Assembly (NCBI GenBank): GCA_037903475.1
Contig: JBAJFG010000522.1
Location: 422,855-486,854, forward strand
DNA from: Ancylostoma caninum
Lineage: Eukaryota > Nematoda > Chromadorea > Rhabditida > Ancylostomatidae
Direction: 5' to 3'
DNA length: 64,000 bases
Part shown: piece after piece, positions 45,700 to 57,205 of the stretch
Position numbering within the stretch: position 1 is the first letter of the stretch
How the letters are laid out: each line of letters opens with the position of its first letter
Translations under genes and position numbers: made by a program
The notes under the pieces: model-generated
Told to the model about the DNA's origin: nothing
The model's database searches: none
The model's input: only the letters and a program-made list of their open reading frames with translations

Positions 45700-46583
45700 T
45701 TAGGTTGGTCCAAACGTTTTGCACCTGATTTCATACTTTTTTTCAAGGAATGGTAACTTTATCGTGAATAGATATTGATTGAGAAAATGATCACCGTGAT
45801 GATCCACGAGGTATGGGAACCACTTCATTAGAGCATCACTTCCAGAAGTTAAGAACCCTGGCAGCTGCGAGTCGAAGATGTTTAAATTCTAACTTTTCGG
45901 TTTGGTCTGATCACCGAATTTCTTCTCCCGCAGAAGCAGCTTCAAGACCCCAAACAACTGATAGGCCGCGGGGCGGGCAAGTCAGGAGAATGAGCAGGGT
46001 GTGGTAGAACTTCCCAAACTAGTTTGGCGATTTCCTGGCGGGTAAGCTTTGCTACGTGAGGTCGAGCGTTGTCATGAAGTGGAGCAACTTGGTCAATTTT
46101 TCTGCGCTTTAGGCAAGTTGCATCTGCCAATTTCTGTAGTTGAGAAGAGTAGACTTAGGCGGTAACGGTGTGACTTAGCATTCCGCGGAATCTCACCGAC
46201 AACACAGAGAAACCTTCTTTCGTGCACTTCCTCTTTCGGCTATTTTGGAGGTGGGTCATCACGCGGGAGTCAGCTTTTCTCTCATGTATGGTTAACATAC
46301 AGCACCCAACTCTCATCCTCAGTAACGGGTTAGCGGAGAAAGTTCCTCCTTTGTGGGCGCAGCAGCAAAGACGGACATATACTCAGTCTTACAAAGCACT
46401 CAATTTGTGAGAGACCTATACCGTCATCAGTTTTCTGTAAACCACCGCTTGGAGATGTCTGGCGATTGTACGGCCGCAACCAGGTGTGTCCTACAGTTCA
46501 CTTGTAGTGGCATTCTAATTCAAAGCCTTTAAAGGTTTAAATCCTGAAGACTATCTTGGTGCAAAGCTTCCGGACCAACCTAA
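45700..46583 (-). mobile_element. mariner element with internal deletion (copy B)
   Basis: Duplicate of 4629-5513. Same TA flanks and TTAGGTTGGTCC...GGACCAACCTAA ends; the minus strand has [17 protein letters not shown] and [13 protein letters not shown]. Confidence 0.92.
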
Positions 46584-46875
46584 TAAATACGTGCAGAATA
46601 CACATATGCAATACAAGCTGACTGATTGAGTGCATTGACTCTAGCCAGAGAGCGAGTTTTTAACAATTTTTTGAGTGCTGGGAGCGACATGCGAAGAATA
46701 TCGTGACTAGAATATTTATTAGGCACTGCTGCGACCCCGATCGCGACCCTTTTGAGGCTGGTCTTCTAGAGTCTTCTAGCAGCTTTAGTCTTTCATGCTT
46801 CCTCATCTGACATTGGTGTTCGCTAAGGTGGGAAACTCGAATTGATGTTGGTTCTTCCAGTAAGCGTTTTGTAGG

Positions 46876-47091
46876 TCACGACCAGGTCATTCTTTTTCCT
46901 CCCACTGTGCAAACTGGATAGAGTAAATTGTTCCCCTCCTTGTTTTTCATCGAGATATGTCTGTAATCAAGACCACTACAGCGCATAACCAATCTGCTAG
47001 TGAAATTGTTCTGGAAGCTTTCTAATAAAATTATGTCCTTATTTTTGTACGGAGAGAAAGCAGCTGTGTTGTATCCGACGATTGGGCGCAA
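46876..47091 (-). pseudogene. LINE reverse transcriptase C-terminal relic (copy B)
   Basis: A 71-codon minus-strand frame with RPIVGYNTAAFSPYKNKDI and LLESFQNNFT, the post-catalytic region typical of LINE reverse transcriptases (RP.LEY...WSPY..KDI..(L/I)E..Q..FT). It has no catalytic motif. Copy A counterpart: 5820-6035. Confidence 0.65.
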
Positions 47092-47677
47092 ACGTGTCTT
47101 GAAAGCCTTCAGAGGTACACGAGGGTTGAATAGACTGTATATTTTAGACTGAGAATGTATTTGTTCATATTTTTGCGCGGAAATTCTTCATGTTGAAAAC
47201 GATAACTGCTGAATAATTGCGAATAGCTTTACAATTCAAACTCACCGACGTAGTTTATATGAAGTGATGGCCTGTTTCTGCCCAAAAGTGGCAAAGTTAT
47301 TGCTGCAATGGGTTTTCACTGCGGAGGAGATCATCAGATTAGTGGCACGAGAACAAGAGATGGGCCTGGAAAATACAAACTCATAGAAAGGTGGGGATTC
47401 TCAGAAAGTCAGCTAAAAATATCTTCGGCCTATTGAAATATGGACATAAGGTCGCAAGGAATCGATATGAGTGCTACAACGAAGATTGTCCACACCGTGT
47501 AAATCTCAACGACAAATTTAACAGCAGAGCTTTAGATTGTCTTTCTCCGTCACCATAATGTTTTCACTATTCAATCTTCTCTACTGAAGTACAGAGTCAG
47601 GAAATTAGGGAATTAGGAAGCAGGGAAATTTATCTGGATCATAGTATGGTGAGCATCTTGTCCATTCAACCCAATTA

Positions 47678-47770
47678 TTAGGTTGGTGCGAAAGTTTTGT
47701 TGGTGCAAAAACGCCCGTTTTCTGATAAAATCCAAAATCCAAAATCGGCCAAAAGTTGCATTCAGGACCT
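47678..47770 (+). mobile_element. mariner end, internally deleted (left arm)
   Basis: Starts TTAGGTTGGTGCGAAAGTTT after a TA. Compared with the right arm (ending 55754), roughly 0.5 kb is missing directly inside the end, after which homology resumes at AAAACGCCCGTTTTCTG. Confidence 0.7.
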
Positions 47771-48167
47771 GCCTTAAATTTTGATGACTTTACCGACAAA
47801 CGGCTCACCACTCATCCCATTCTTCAGGAACTTTGCGACATGGGTGCCACCTTCCTCACCTTCAGAAGCTCTTGTTACGCAAGAAAAAAGTAGCTAAACA
47901 TGCCGACTCTCCTATTTTTCAACTTTGCATTCTGAAGAAAGGGTACCCAAGATGTGCTCATGAAAAAATGCAGTGGACTCTACTAATCAGTGAAATTATA
48001 CCACTTGCTAGGATTATAGCTTGGTAACGTTGTGGAGGAAATAAAGTCGACGAAGAGTAAACGACGTAACTTTCACACATACCTAGCACAATATGTTCTA
48101 CTCGTCTTACAACACATGCTTTATTTGCGCAAGGATAAGTGCTCTTGTGCTTTCATTTTAGATATAA

Positions 48168-49684
48168 CCAGCCTGATCGTCCGGCTAACGCCGAACTCTC
48201 AGGCTTCTTTTCGTGCTCGCTCCGCTCGCATATTTTCATTGCCCTCAGATAAGATTTGTGCAGGTGGATGAACAGACACTATCCGCAGAGAAGCATTCTT
48301 TACCGCGGTTCATGGAACCATTGACCCACTATGGACAGCTCCTTTCCAACAATTTGTGGTGCCGCATTTCGGTGGAAGTAAATAGTAAAAATTGACCGAG
48401 TAAGTGCAAACTGGGATTGGACCTGAACACCGATGCACCCTTATCACGCCGTTGGACCCAACTCCACGCGTTTTCCCACTTTTAGACGCCGGCGCACCCT
48501 TATTACGCCGTTGGACCCGACTCCAGGCGTTTCCCCACTTTCGGACGCCGGCGCACCCTCATCACGCCGTTGGACCCGACTCCACGCGTTTCCCCGCTTT
48601 CGGACGCCGGCGCACCCTTATCACACCGTTGGACCCGACTCCACGCGTTTTCCCACTTTTAGACGCCGGCGCACCCTTATCACGCCGTTGGACCCAACTC
48701 CACGCGTTTCCCCACTTTTAGACGTCGGCGCACCCTTATCACACGTTGGACCCGACTCCACGCGTTTCCCCACTTTCAGACGCCGGCGCACCCTTATCAC
48801 ACCGTTGGACCCGACTCCACGCGTTTTCCCACTTTTAGACGCCGGCGCACCCTTATCACGCCGTTGGACCCAACTCCACGCGTTTCCCCACTTTTAGACG
48901 CCGGCGCACCCTTATCACGCCGTTAGACCCAACTCCACGCGTTTCCCCACTTTTAGACGCCGGCGCACCCCTTATCACGCCGTTGGACCCGACTCCAGGT
49001 TTTCCCCACTTTCGGACGCCGGCGCACCCTTATCACGCCGTTGGACCCGACTCCAGGCGTTTCCCCACTTTCGGACGCCGGCGCACCCTTATCACACCGT
49101 TGGACCCGACTCCACGCGTTTCCCCACTTTCGGACGCCGGCGCACCCTTATCACACCGTTGGACCCGACTCCACGCGTTTTCCCACTTTAAGACGCCGGC
49201 GCACCCTTATCACGCCGTTGGATCCGACTCCAGGTGTTTCCCCACTTTCGGACGCCGGCGCACCCTTATCACGCCTTTGGACCCGTCTCCAGGCGTTCCC
49301 CCTATTTTGGACGCCGATCAAACCGCTAGCCCACCTCTAACATACTCTATGCTGCAATCCCCATCCTTGTCACTCCTCACCCGTCTGGTTCATCGTCCTC
49401 GTTATAAAGGCATACTACCCTTCTCCTTCCTTTTATATGGTCCTGTGATCATAAACTTATCTCATTCATTCCGACCGTGGTGAAAACAACTGCAGGCCAT
49501 TAACATGTCTGAACATGACAAAAGTGGCCCGAAACACCCTTAAATCAAGGTAAAAATCAAAATTTACCACGTTTTCGTACATAACTCGATGCGCTGAACA
49601 CAATGGTGTAGATATTTTCCGTTTTCGATGGCTGGTTCTCGTGCACACACACACACATGAACTGCCAATTAAGAAGAAGTATGA
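48168..49684 (-). mobile_element. Helitron-like element, minus strand, exact borders
   Basis: Read on the minus strand, it starts TCATACTTCTTCTTAATTGG and ends with the hairpin TTCGGCGTTAGCCGGA and CAGGCTGG. The right arm of the inverted repeat has the empty site: TAGATATAA directly joined to TTCTTATTC, so insertion was between A and T without duplication. It is 1517 bp. Most of the interior is a 59-60-bp minisatellite. No enzyme gene. Confidence 0.9.
48430..49318 (-). repeat. 59-60-bp minisatellite
   Basis: About 15 units containing GACGCCGGCGCACCCTTATC and GTTGGACCCGACTCCACGCG. The CGCCGGCGCACCCTTATCAC block is the reverse complement of the core of the 50-bp array at 39676-43590, so the arrays share ancestry. 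Open frames here are a by-product of the repeat. Confidence 0.93.
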
Positions 49685-52085
49685 TTCTTATTCATTATAC
49701 AATGAGTGTTTGGAAAGAGTGGGACCGACCACGTTCCGAGACCTCGAAAAAAATTCATTCGTAATGCGAAATTCGTAGGTCCAGCAGCTGTATAAAACAA
49801 TGTGTACGTTCCAGAATCGAAGGAGTCTAAAGAAAAAAAACTGTTTAACGATGAAAAAGGCATTCTCCTATGTTAGTACAACAATGATGTGGGGCTTGAT
49901 GAACGATTTCAGATCTCTCAAGAAATGAATTTCTGAGCCGTAGACGTACGTACCTTGTGTAGGTAAATCTTCCGCTTATTGCTATCAGACTCACCGTCAT
50001 TTGAATGTAAAGTGGCAGTGGTGAGCTTGATGCTAATACGAATGAGTTGACAAGAATATGTTTCAAAATTAGAACTTTCGCTGGTTTTCAGACCTAGTCC
50101 TATATGCGTTCTCCCCACTTTTTCAGCAGAATTTTCATTTTGCTAGGCTGCTGCGAAAATTTGCCGTCAGATTTAAGCTTAGGATCAGCACTGATTACAA
50201 TATGCATGAAAAACCAGAGGGTAAATAGGAGGAAAGATATGATTGACAGTGTAGGGAATCATTCACGCTGAAAAACGTAGACCACTGGTGGAATTGGTAG
50301 CTTTTGCCAAGCTGGAGTGGGGTCCCGGAATGGAGCGCATTAGCAAGCTCACACTTGTTCGCGTGAGAGAGCCTTTTTCGTATTTATTCCAGAAAAAGTG
50401 ACGAGATGTTGACAACTGAATAAGGCTTATCTAATGCAATCAACTAATTAAGCGGTCTTAGAAAAAGAGGAAACAAGTTTCCTAGTTGTTGTATAAATCT
50501 TCACCATGACCTTTTACTTAAAGCGAAGTCCGTAACATGGTAACAATAAGACTAGAGAGATTATTGTGGTGGCCCATGATGTTGACTTCTCTAATTTCCT
50601 TTGGGTTATCGGAGTGGTAGCATATCGGCCAAGGATTAAGGCCGGCGACAAAGATAAGTACTATCACCACTGGCAAATGAATGAGTTTGTTGGCTATTTA
50701 AAAAAACAAATTTGGTCCTTTGTTGTCATACGAAAACGAAGCGTGGGCGTAAGCGAAGAAGATTTTAAGGCAGGAGGCAAGCTGACACAGTGAGCTACTG
50801 ACAGCGGAGTTTCCAGAACGTTCGACTGCTATTGTATAGTTCACCGTACATTTTGTAAACCGTACAACGAATCGAGCTCAACAATGGTAGTACAAATCTA
50901 ACAGCTGCACTTTTGGAAACTGATTAAGAGGTAACGACTGCCGCGGACTGTGAGCCATTGAACATTTAATAATGGAAGTATTATTCCTGACCCTCGCATT
51001 TCATACAATGTCCACCAGAACATCAACGCATTTTCAGAATCAGTTGAAATAAAATGGAGAGTGACGCGTTTTTCGCACTGAGCATTATGTAATAAAAAAT
51101 ATGGGTTAAATAAAAGGGACCGAGTGACCCGGCTTGTCTCTCGGATGCTAGCGTCTGCCATCGTCGAGCTGGTTATTTCAAATACCCCCGAGCGCTTCCA
51201 GCCCATTGGCTCTGATACCTAGATTTTGTGAACAGACCCCCACCGAATTGAAGCATTCAGTTTTTTTCTTTTCCCTTTTTTCCTTTCTCCGTCCTAGCAT
51301 CCGATATTCATCCCAGCTTCAGCAATACACAAGAAAAGTAGGGAAATGAATCCATTTATTTTGCATATCTATATCTATGTGCATCATCTTTAAGATACTA
51401 GCACCTCCTGCCCCAACGAACTTAGAGGACAAACTAGATGCGCAACCAATAAATAACCAGTACGAGAAAACCTAACTAGAATGACGGAACATAAGTGTGA
51501 GAATGAGGTAGAGAGGAAGCCCCCCCCCCTTTGTTTTGTTTACCTCGTTTTATACCTTGCCTATATCCTTGTCTCAGGGGATGTTGAATAATGGATGTCT
51601 ATTGGCTATCGGGGAGGTTCAGTTTGCTTTTCCTACAATTAACTTGTAGTGAGTTGGATGCCTTACGGCCACCACACATCGATAACTTCGACCATTAATG
51701 TGATTGTATGTGGGAAATGTACAACCAATATCGGGTGCTGTTTGGTTCCTACTGGATACATGAGGTAAGTGGCGTTTTTCTTCGAACTAGCGTTTTCTCC
51801 TTGAGTCTAAGATTTGAATAATTCAAAAGTTCGTGAATGCTTGGGATAATAGGACTGTAGAAGAAGAAAAGCACTTTCAGAAGGTATAGAGCAGGTAACC
51901 GAAAAACAAAAAAAAATAAGAAAATTGGCTTGGCTGAGAAAATCGCAGGCAGAAAAAAAACTCAAGGACTTATGGTAACACCTAATAAGAAGCCTATGAG
52001 TAGTTTCTGTGGAGGAAATGTCCGTTTCCTGCCTTATGACCAACATTCGTTCATTTGTGAAAAATTTGGATTCACTTTCACTCCT
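49685..52085. other. Left arm of inverted repeat, no recognised gene
   Basis: Several frames are preserved in both arms (for example 51807-52046 minus and the matching 52569-52919 plus, both reading MLVIRQETD and CYHKSLSFFSACDFLSQ), but the same preservation is seen outside the frames, so it does not show coding. Confidence 0.5.
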
Positions 52086-55000
52086 GATAGTGGCACAATG
52101 TGATTTAGCAGCGCCGAGAGAAGGAGCAACTACATACCTCGAGTTTAAGCAATGCTCTCTTAAAGACAGCTCTCACGTGAAATTTTTGGCTTGATGATTT
52201 AGCGGTATATCGAGGTTTTTATGGAAAATGATCTCATTGACTACGATGCGGTATTTCATATGCGTCCACAGCGAGGACAAGTGTTCCGTGATGGGTCCAG
52301 CCACGGAACCCTGCAAATGGCACGAATTTCATAAAAATAGCCTCCGCTGAACAACATGCGCACACCCTGTCAACGACGTTAGTTGGCCCGACGAAACCCT
52401 TTTGTCCACGGCAGCAGATGTGTCCACGGCATTATCTTCGCCCGTAGTCGGCCATTCGAGGTGTTCAACTTATTGTTGCGATTGTCCAGCGGCCATTTAC
52501 ATGGTCAGCGACTCATTTCAGAAGTGAAAATTTCCGTGAGTGCTGCATTTAAGAGAACCAGATCATAGTTGTTCACCGGCTGCATGGGTGAAAGTGAATC
52601 CAAATTTTTCACAAATGAACGAATGTTGGTCATAAGGCAGGAAACGGACACTTCCTCCACAGAAACTACTCACAGGCTTCTTATTAGGTGTTACCATAAG
52701 TCCTTGAGTTTTTTTTCTGCCTGCGATTTTCTCAGCCAAGCCAATTTTCTTATTTTTTTTGTTTTTCGGTTACCTGCTCTATACCTTCTGAAAGTGCTTT
52801 TCTTCTTCTACAGTCCTATTATCCCAAGCATTCACGAACTTTTGAATTATTCAAATCTTAGACTCAAGGAGAAAACGCTAGTTCGAAGAAAAACGCCACT
52901 TACCTCATGTATCCAGTAGGAACCAAACAGCACCCGATATTGGTTGTACATTTCCCACATACAATCACATTGATGGTCGAAGTTATCGATGTGTGGTGGC
53001 CGTAAGGCATCCAACTCACTACAAGTTAATTGTAAGAAAAGCAAACTGAACCTCCCCGATAGCCAATAGACATCCATTATTCAACATCCCCTGAGGCAAG
53101 GATATAGGCAAGGTATGAAACGAGGTAAACAAAACAAAGGGGGGGGGGGCTTCCTCTCTACCTCATTCTCACACTTATATTCCGTCATTCTAGTTAGGTT
53201 TTCTCGTATTGGTTATTTATTGGTTGCGCATCTAGTTTGTCCTCTAAGTTCGTTGGGGCAGGAGGTGCTAGTATCTTAAAGAGGATGTACATAGATATAT
53301 GTAGATATGCAAAATAAATGGATTCATTTCCCTACTTCTCTTGTGTATTGCTGAAGCTGGGATGAATATCGGATGCTAGGACGGAGGAAGGAAAAAAGTC
53401 AAAAGAAAAAAAACTGAATGCTTCAATTCGGTGGGGGTCTGTTCACAAAATCTAGGTATCAGAGCCAATGGGCTGGACGCGCTCGGGAGTAGTTGAAATG
53501 GCCAGTCGACGATGGCAGAGGTTAGCGTCCGAGAGACAAGCCGGGTCACTCGGTCCCTTATATTTAACCCATTTTTTTTATCACATAATGCTCAGTGCGA
53601 AAATCGCCTCACTCTCCATTTTATTTCAATTGATTCTGAAAATGCGTTAATGTTCTGGTAGGCAATGTATGAAGGGTGTGGAATAATACTTCCATTATTG
53701 AATGTTCAATGGCTCACAGTCCGCGGCAGTCGTTACCTCTTAATCAGTTTCCAAAAGTGCAGCTGTAGATTTGTACAACCATTGTTGAGCTCGTTTCGTT
53801 GTACGGCTTACAAAATGTACGGTACAATTGCTGTTATTACCTGAACTATACAATAGCAGTCAAATGTCCTGGAAACTCCGCTGTCAGTAGCTCACTGTTC
53901 AGCTCCAACCTGCCTTAAAATCTTTTTCGCTTACGCCCACGCTTCGTTTTCGTATGAAAGCAGAATTCTGTGGACCGGATTTGTTTTTTAAACAGCCAAC
54001 AAGCTCATTCATGCTGATAGTACTTAACTTTGTCGTCAGCCTTAATCCTTGGTCGATATGCTACCGCTCTGATAACCCAAAGGAAATTAGAGAAGACAAT
54101 ATCATGGGCCACTACAATAATCTCTCTAGTCTTATTGTTACCATGTTACGGACATCGCACTAAGTAAAAGCTCATGGTGACGATTTATACAACAACTAGG
54201 AAACTTGTTCCCTTTTTTCTAAGACCGCTTAATTAGTTGATTGCATTAGATAAGCCATATTCTTATTCAGTTGTCAACATCTTGTCACTTTTTCTGGAAT
54301 AAATATGAAAAAGGCTCTCTCACGCGAACAAGTGTAAGCTCGCCAACGCGCTCCATTCCGCGACCCCACTCCAGCTTGGCAAAAGCTACCAATTCCACCA
54401 GTGGTCTACGTTTTTCGGCGTGAATGAATCCCTACACTGTCAATCATATCCTTCCTCCTATTTGCCCTCTGGTCTTTCATGCATATTGCTGATTGGTAGA
54501 AACGTATCTCATGTACTCAATGCTGATACTAAGCTTAAGTCTGACGGCAAGTTTCGTAACAGCCTAACAAAATGAAAATTCTCTGAAAAAAAAAACGGGG
54601 AGAACACATGTAGGACTAGCTCTGAAAACCAGTAAAAGTTTTAATTTTGATACGTATTCTTGTCAACTCATTCGTATTAGCATCACGCTCACCACTGCCA
54701 TTTTACATTCAAGTGATGATGAGTTTAATAGCAATAAGCGGAAGATTTACCTACCCAAGGTACGTATGCCGACGGCTCAGAAATTTATTTCTTGCGAGAT
54801 TTTAAATCGAGCCCACCACCATTGTTCTACTAACATAGGAGAACGCTTTTTTCATGATTGAACAATTTTTTGCTTTAGACTCCTTCGATTCTCGAACGTA
54901 CAGCTGCTGGTATATTTTATCCGATTATTTTCGCATTATGAATGAATTTTATGGAGGTCGGAACGTGGTCGGTCCCACTCTTTCCAAACACTCATTGTAT

Positions 55001-55179
55001 GATGAATAAGAATTATATCTAAAATGAAATCACAAGAACACTTGTCCTTGTGCAAATAAAGCATGTGTTGTAAGATTTTCGAGTCGGCATGTTTAGCTAC
55101 TTTTTTTCTTGCGTAGCAAGAGCTTCTGGACGTGAGAAAGGTGGCACCCATGTCACAAAGTTCCTGAAGAATGGGATGA

Positions 55180-55754
55180 GCCATTTGTCGGTAAAGTCAC
55201 CAAAATTTGAGGCAGGTGCTGAAAGCAACTTTTGACCGATTATGGATTTTGGATTTTATCAGAAAACGGGCTTTTTGCACCTTGAGCGTTTTCCTAGTAG
55301 AGCGCCTTCGACTTTTTGGACCAAATAGCAGCTGTAGGTAATGCTTAGTGTACTGCTTCATGATAGCAGCATGGACTGCATCTTCCGAGACGAATTCCAG
55401 AAAAAACAAAGACTATGTTTCAAAAAGTGCTTGTCTGCATTTCTCTAAAACTGAAGCCATCAAGCTAGAGCTCGACAGTGAAACTGGTAGCGGTCTTTAA
55501 GTTAAGTGAAGGGAACGTGTTTCGAACCAAAATGCTTTTGGTCTTCTTGGAAAGTCACGCGAAAAACGGAAAATTGAAAATGCAGCATCTGTTAATTTTC
55601 AAATATTCCCTGTCTTTCAACTGCAATGGACATCCATTGAACCTATAGCAAAGAAGAGCACGATTTGCATCATCATATCCAATTCTCATACGACATCTGG
55701 GAAAAATCAAAGAGTTTTGGGAAAATTTTCGACAAAACTTTTGCACCAACCTAA
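55180..55754 (-). mobile_element. mariner-type element, partial (right arm)
   Basis: The minus strand starts TTAGGTTGGTGCAAAAGTTT after TA (55755-55756). Minus-strand frames at 55555-55749 and 55197-55409 are open but not clearly matched to transposase motifs. The far end was not identified. Confidence 0.6.
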
Positions 55755-56269
55755 TAATTGGGTTGAATGGACAAGATGCTCACCATACTATGATTCAGAT
55801 GAACTTCGTTACTTCCTAATTCCCTAATTTCCTGACTCTATAGGTCAGTAGAGAAGATTGAACAGTGACCACATCATGGTGACTTGGAAAGAAAATCTAA
55901 AGCTCTGCTGTTAAATTCGTTGTTGAGATTTACGCGGTGTGGACAATCTTTGTTGTAGCACTCATATTGATCCCTTGCGACCTTATGTCTATACCAGTAT
56001 GGCCGTCCGGCTAACGCCGGACTTCCAGACTTCTACTGATGCTCGCTTTGCTCCTATACTCCGCATAGTATGCTAAAAAAGGTGAACAGATTTAGTAGAT
56101 CCTGTATCCTCCCGAGTAAGTCCATCGACTTTTGGAAAGCTATCGATAGCGTGAGAGGTAGCCTTCCCCCACGTGGGAGAAGTAATTTCCTTTGGTTGGC
56201 CCTAGTGGCCGCTGTTAATTGGAAGTAGCTTCAGTGGAAATGCTCTCTTGAAATAATCTATCTTTAGCT

Positions 56270-56345
56270 GGTTGTTGTGGTAGCTCAACTGATAAGGGTC
56301 TGCCCATGTATAAAAACAGAGTGGAGGGTGGGGTCGATTCAGATA
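56270..56345 (+). other. tRNA-like segment (possible SINE head)
   Basis: GGTAGCTCAACTGATAAGG resembles a tRNA A box and GGGTCGATTCA a B box, spaced about right for an internal Pol III promoter. The anticodon and acceptor stems are poor, so it is a tRNA relic or SINE head carried inside the twin Helitron. Confidence 0.35.
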
Positions 56346-57039
56346 CAAAGAAACTGAAATGAGAAGGGGAATACGGAATGGAATAATGTGCTCCTAGTAC
56401 ACACAGGTAGCAGGAATAGCCGGAACGGGTGGCAGCGCACCCTTCATGCACAAATTTACCCACGCCGTGACGAACTTCCTTTTCCGGCCGCGGGCGTCCC
56501 TATCACAAGCTGGACCGCCATGCGTTTCCCCACTTTTGGACGCCGGCGCACACCTATCACAGTGGTGGACCCGTCTCCCCCACTTTTGGACGCCTGCGCA
56601 GCCCTTCTGTATTGACTCCATTGAAGGACCCGCTGCACATTATCCAACCTTCTCCTTGATCTCATTCCTACCCCACTCAACCATACCACAGCTTTTTCCT
56701 AGGCTTTTATACAATCTCACAATCACGATCACTGACCAATTGTAGAATTTCGTGACGGTCTGACACACATTCATATTACATACTGACACAGATGTAAACA
56801 GACTAAGCCCGTTATTTGACTTATAATAAAGGGCTTAGTCTGTCACGTGTGTGTGGGTGTGTGTGTGTGAAACCAAATTCTCTGATTGGTCAGTGATGGT
56901 GATTGCTGGGTCAACAAGATGATAGGGACGGGTATGGTGAGATTCAAAGAATGAAGAGGAGCTCTAAAAGATGGGGAAGTGGAGAGCGGTGAGTGCACCG
57001 TGTTGCGGTGGGTGCGAGGACCCCACAAGGTGGAGTATA

Positions 57040-57205
57040 CCTACAGACGGGTCCAACGGTGTGATAAGGGTGCGCCGGCGTCCAAAAGTCGGGAACGCCA
57101 GGAGTCGGGTCCAACGGTGTGATAAGGGTGCGCCGGGGTCCAAAAGTGAGGAAACGCCAGGAGTCGGGTCCAAAGGTGTGATAAGGGTGCGCCGGCTTCC
57201 ACAAG
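57040..57205 (+). repeat. Short minisatellite, three units
   Basis: Three units of GTGATAAGGGTGCGCCGG plus TCCAAAAGT, about 60 bp apart, in the same orientation relative to the Helitron 5' and 3' ends as in the long arrays. Confidence 0.85.

Larger units (their letters stand above)
35690..47148 (+). repeat. Segmental duplication, copy B
   Basis: Direct-orientation second copy of positions 1-6073. It is longer (about 11.5 kb against 6.1 kb) because it holds a mariner (35751-37022), about 930 bp at 37189-38118 absent from copy A, and a Helitron-like element (39495-44178). It spans part of intron 3 and the last four exons of gene 2. At its right end the match to copy A stops where the 10.9-kb inverted repeat begins. 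Confidence 0.93.

Noticed and set aside
48404..49483. Open frames of 105-166 codons with HPYHAVGPDS-type repeats
   Set aside because: Products of the 59-60-bp minisatellite inside a Helitron-like element.
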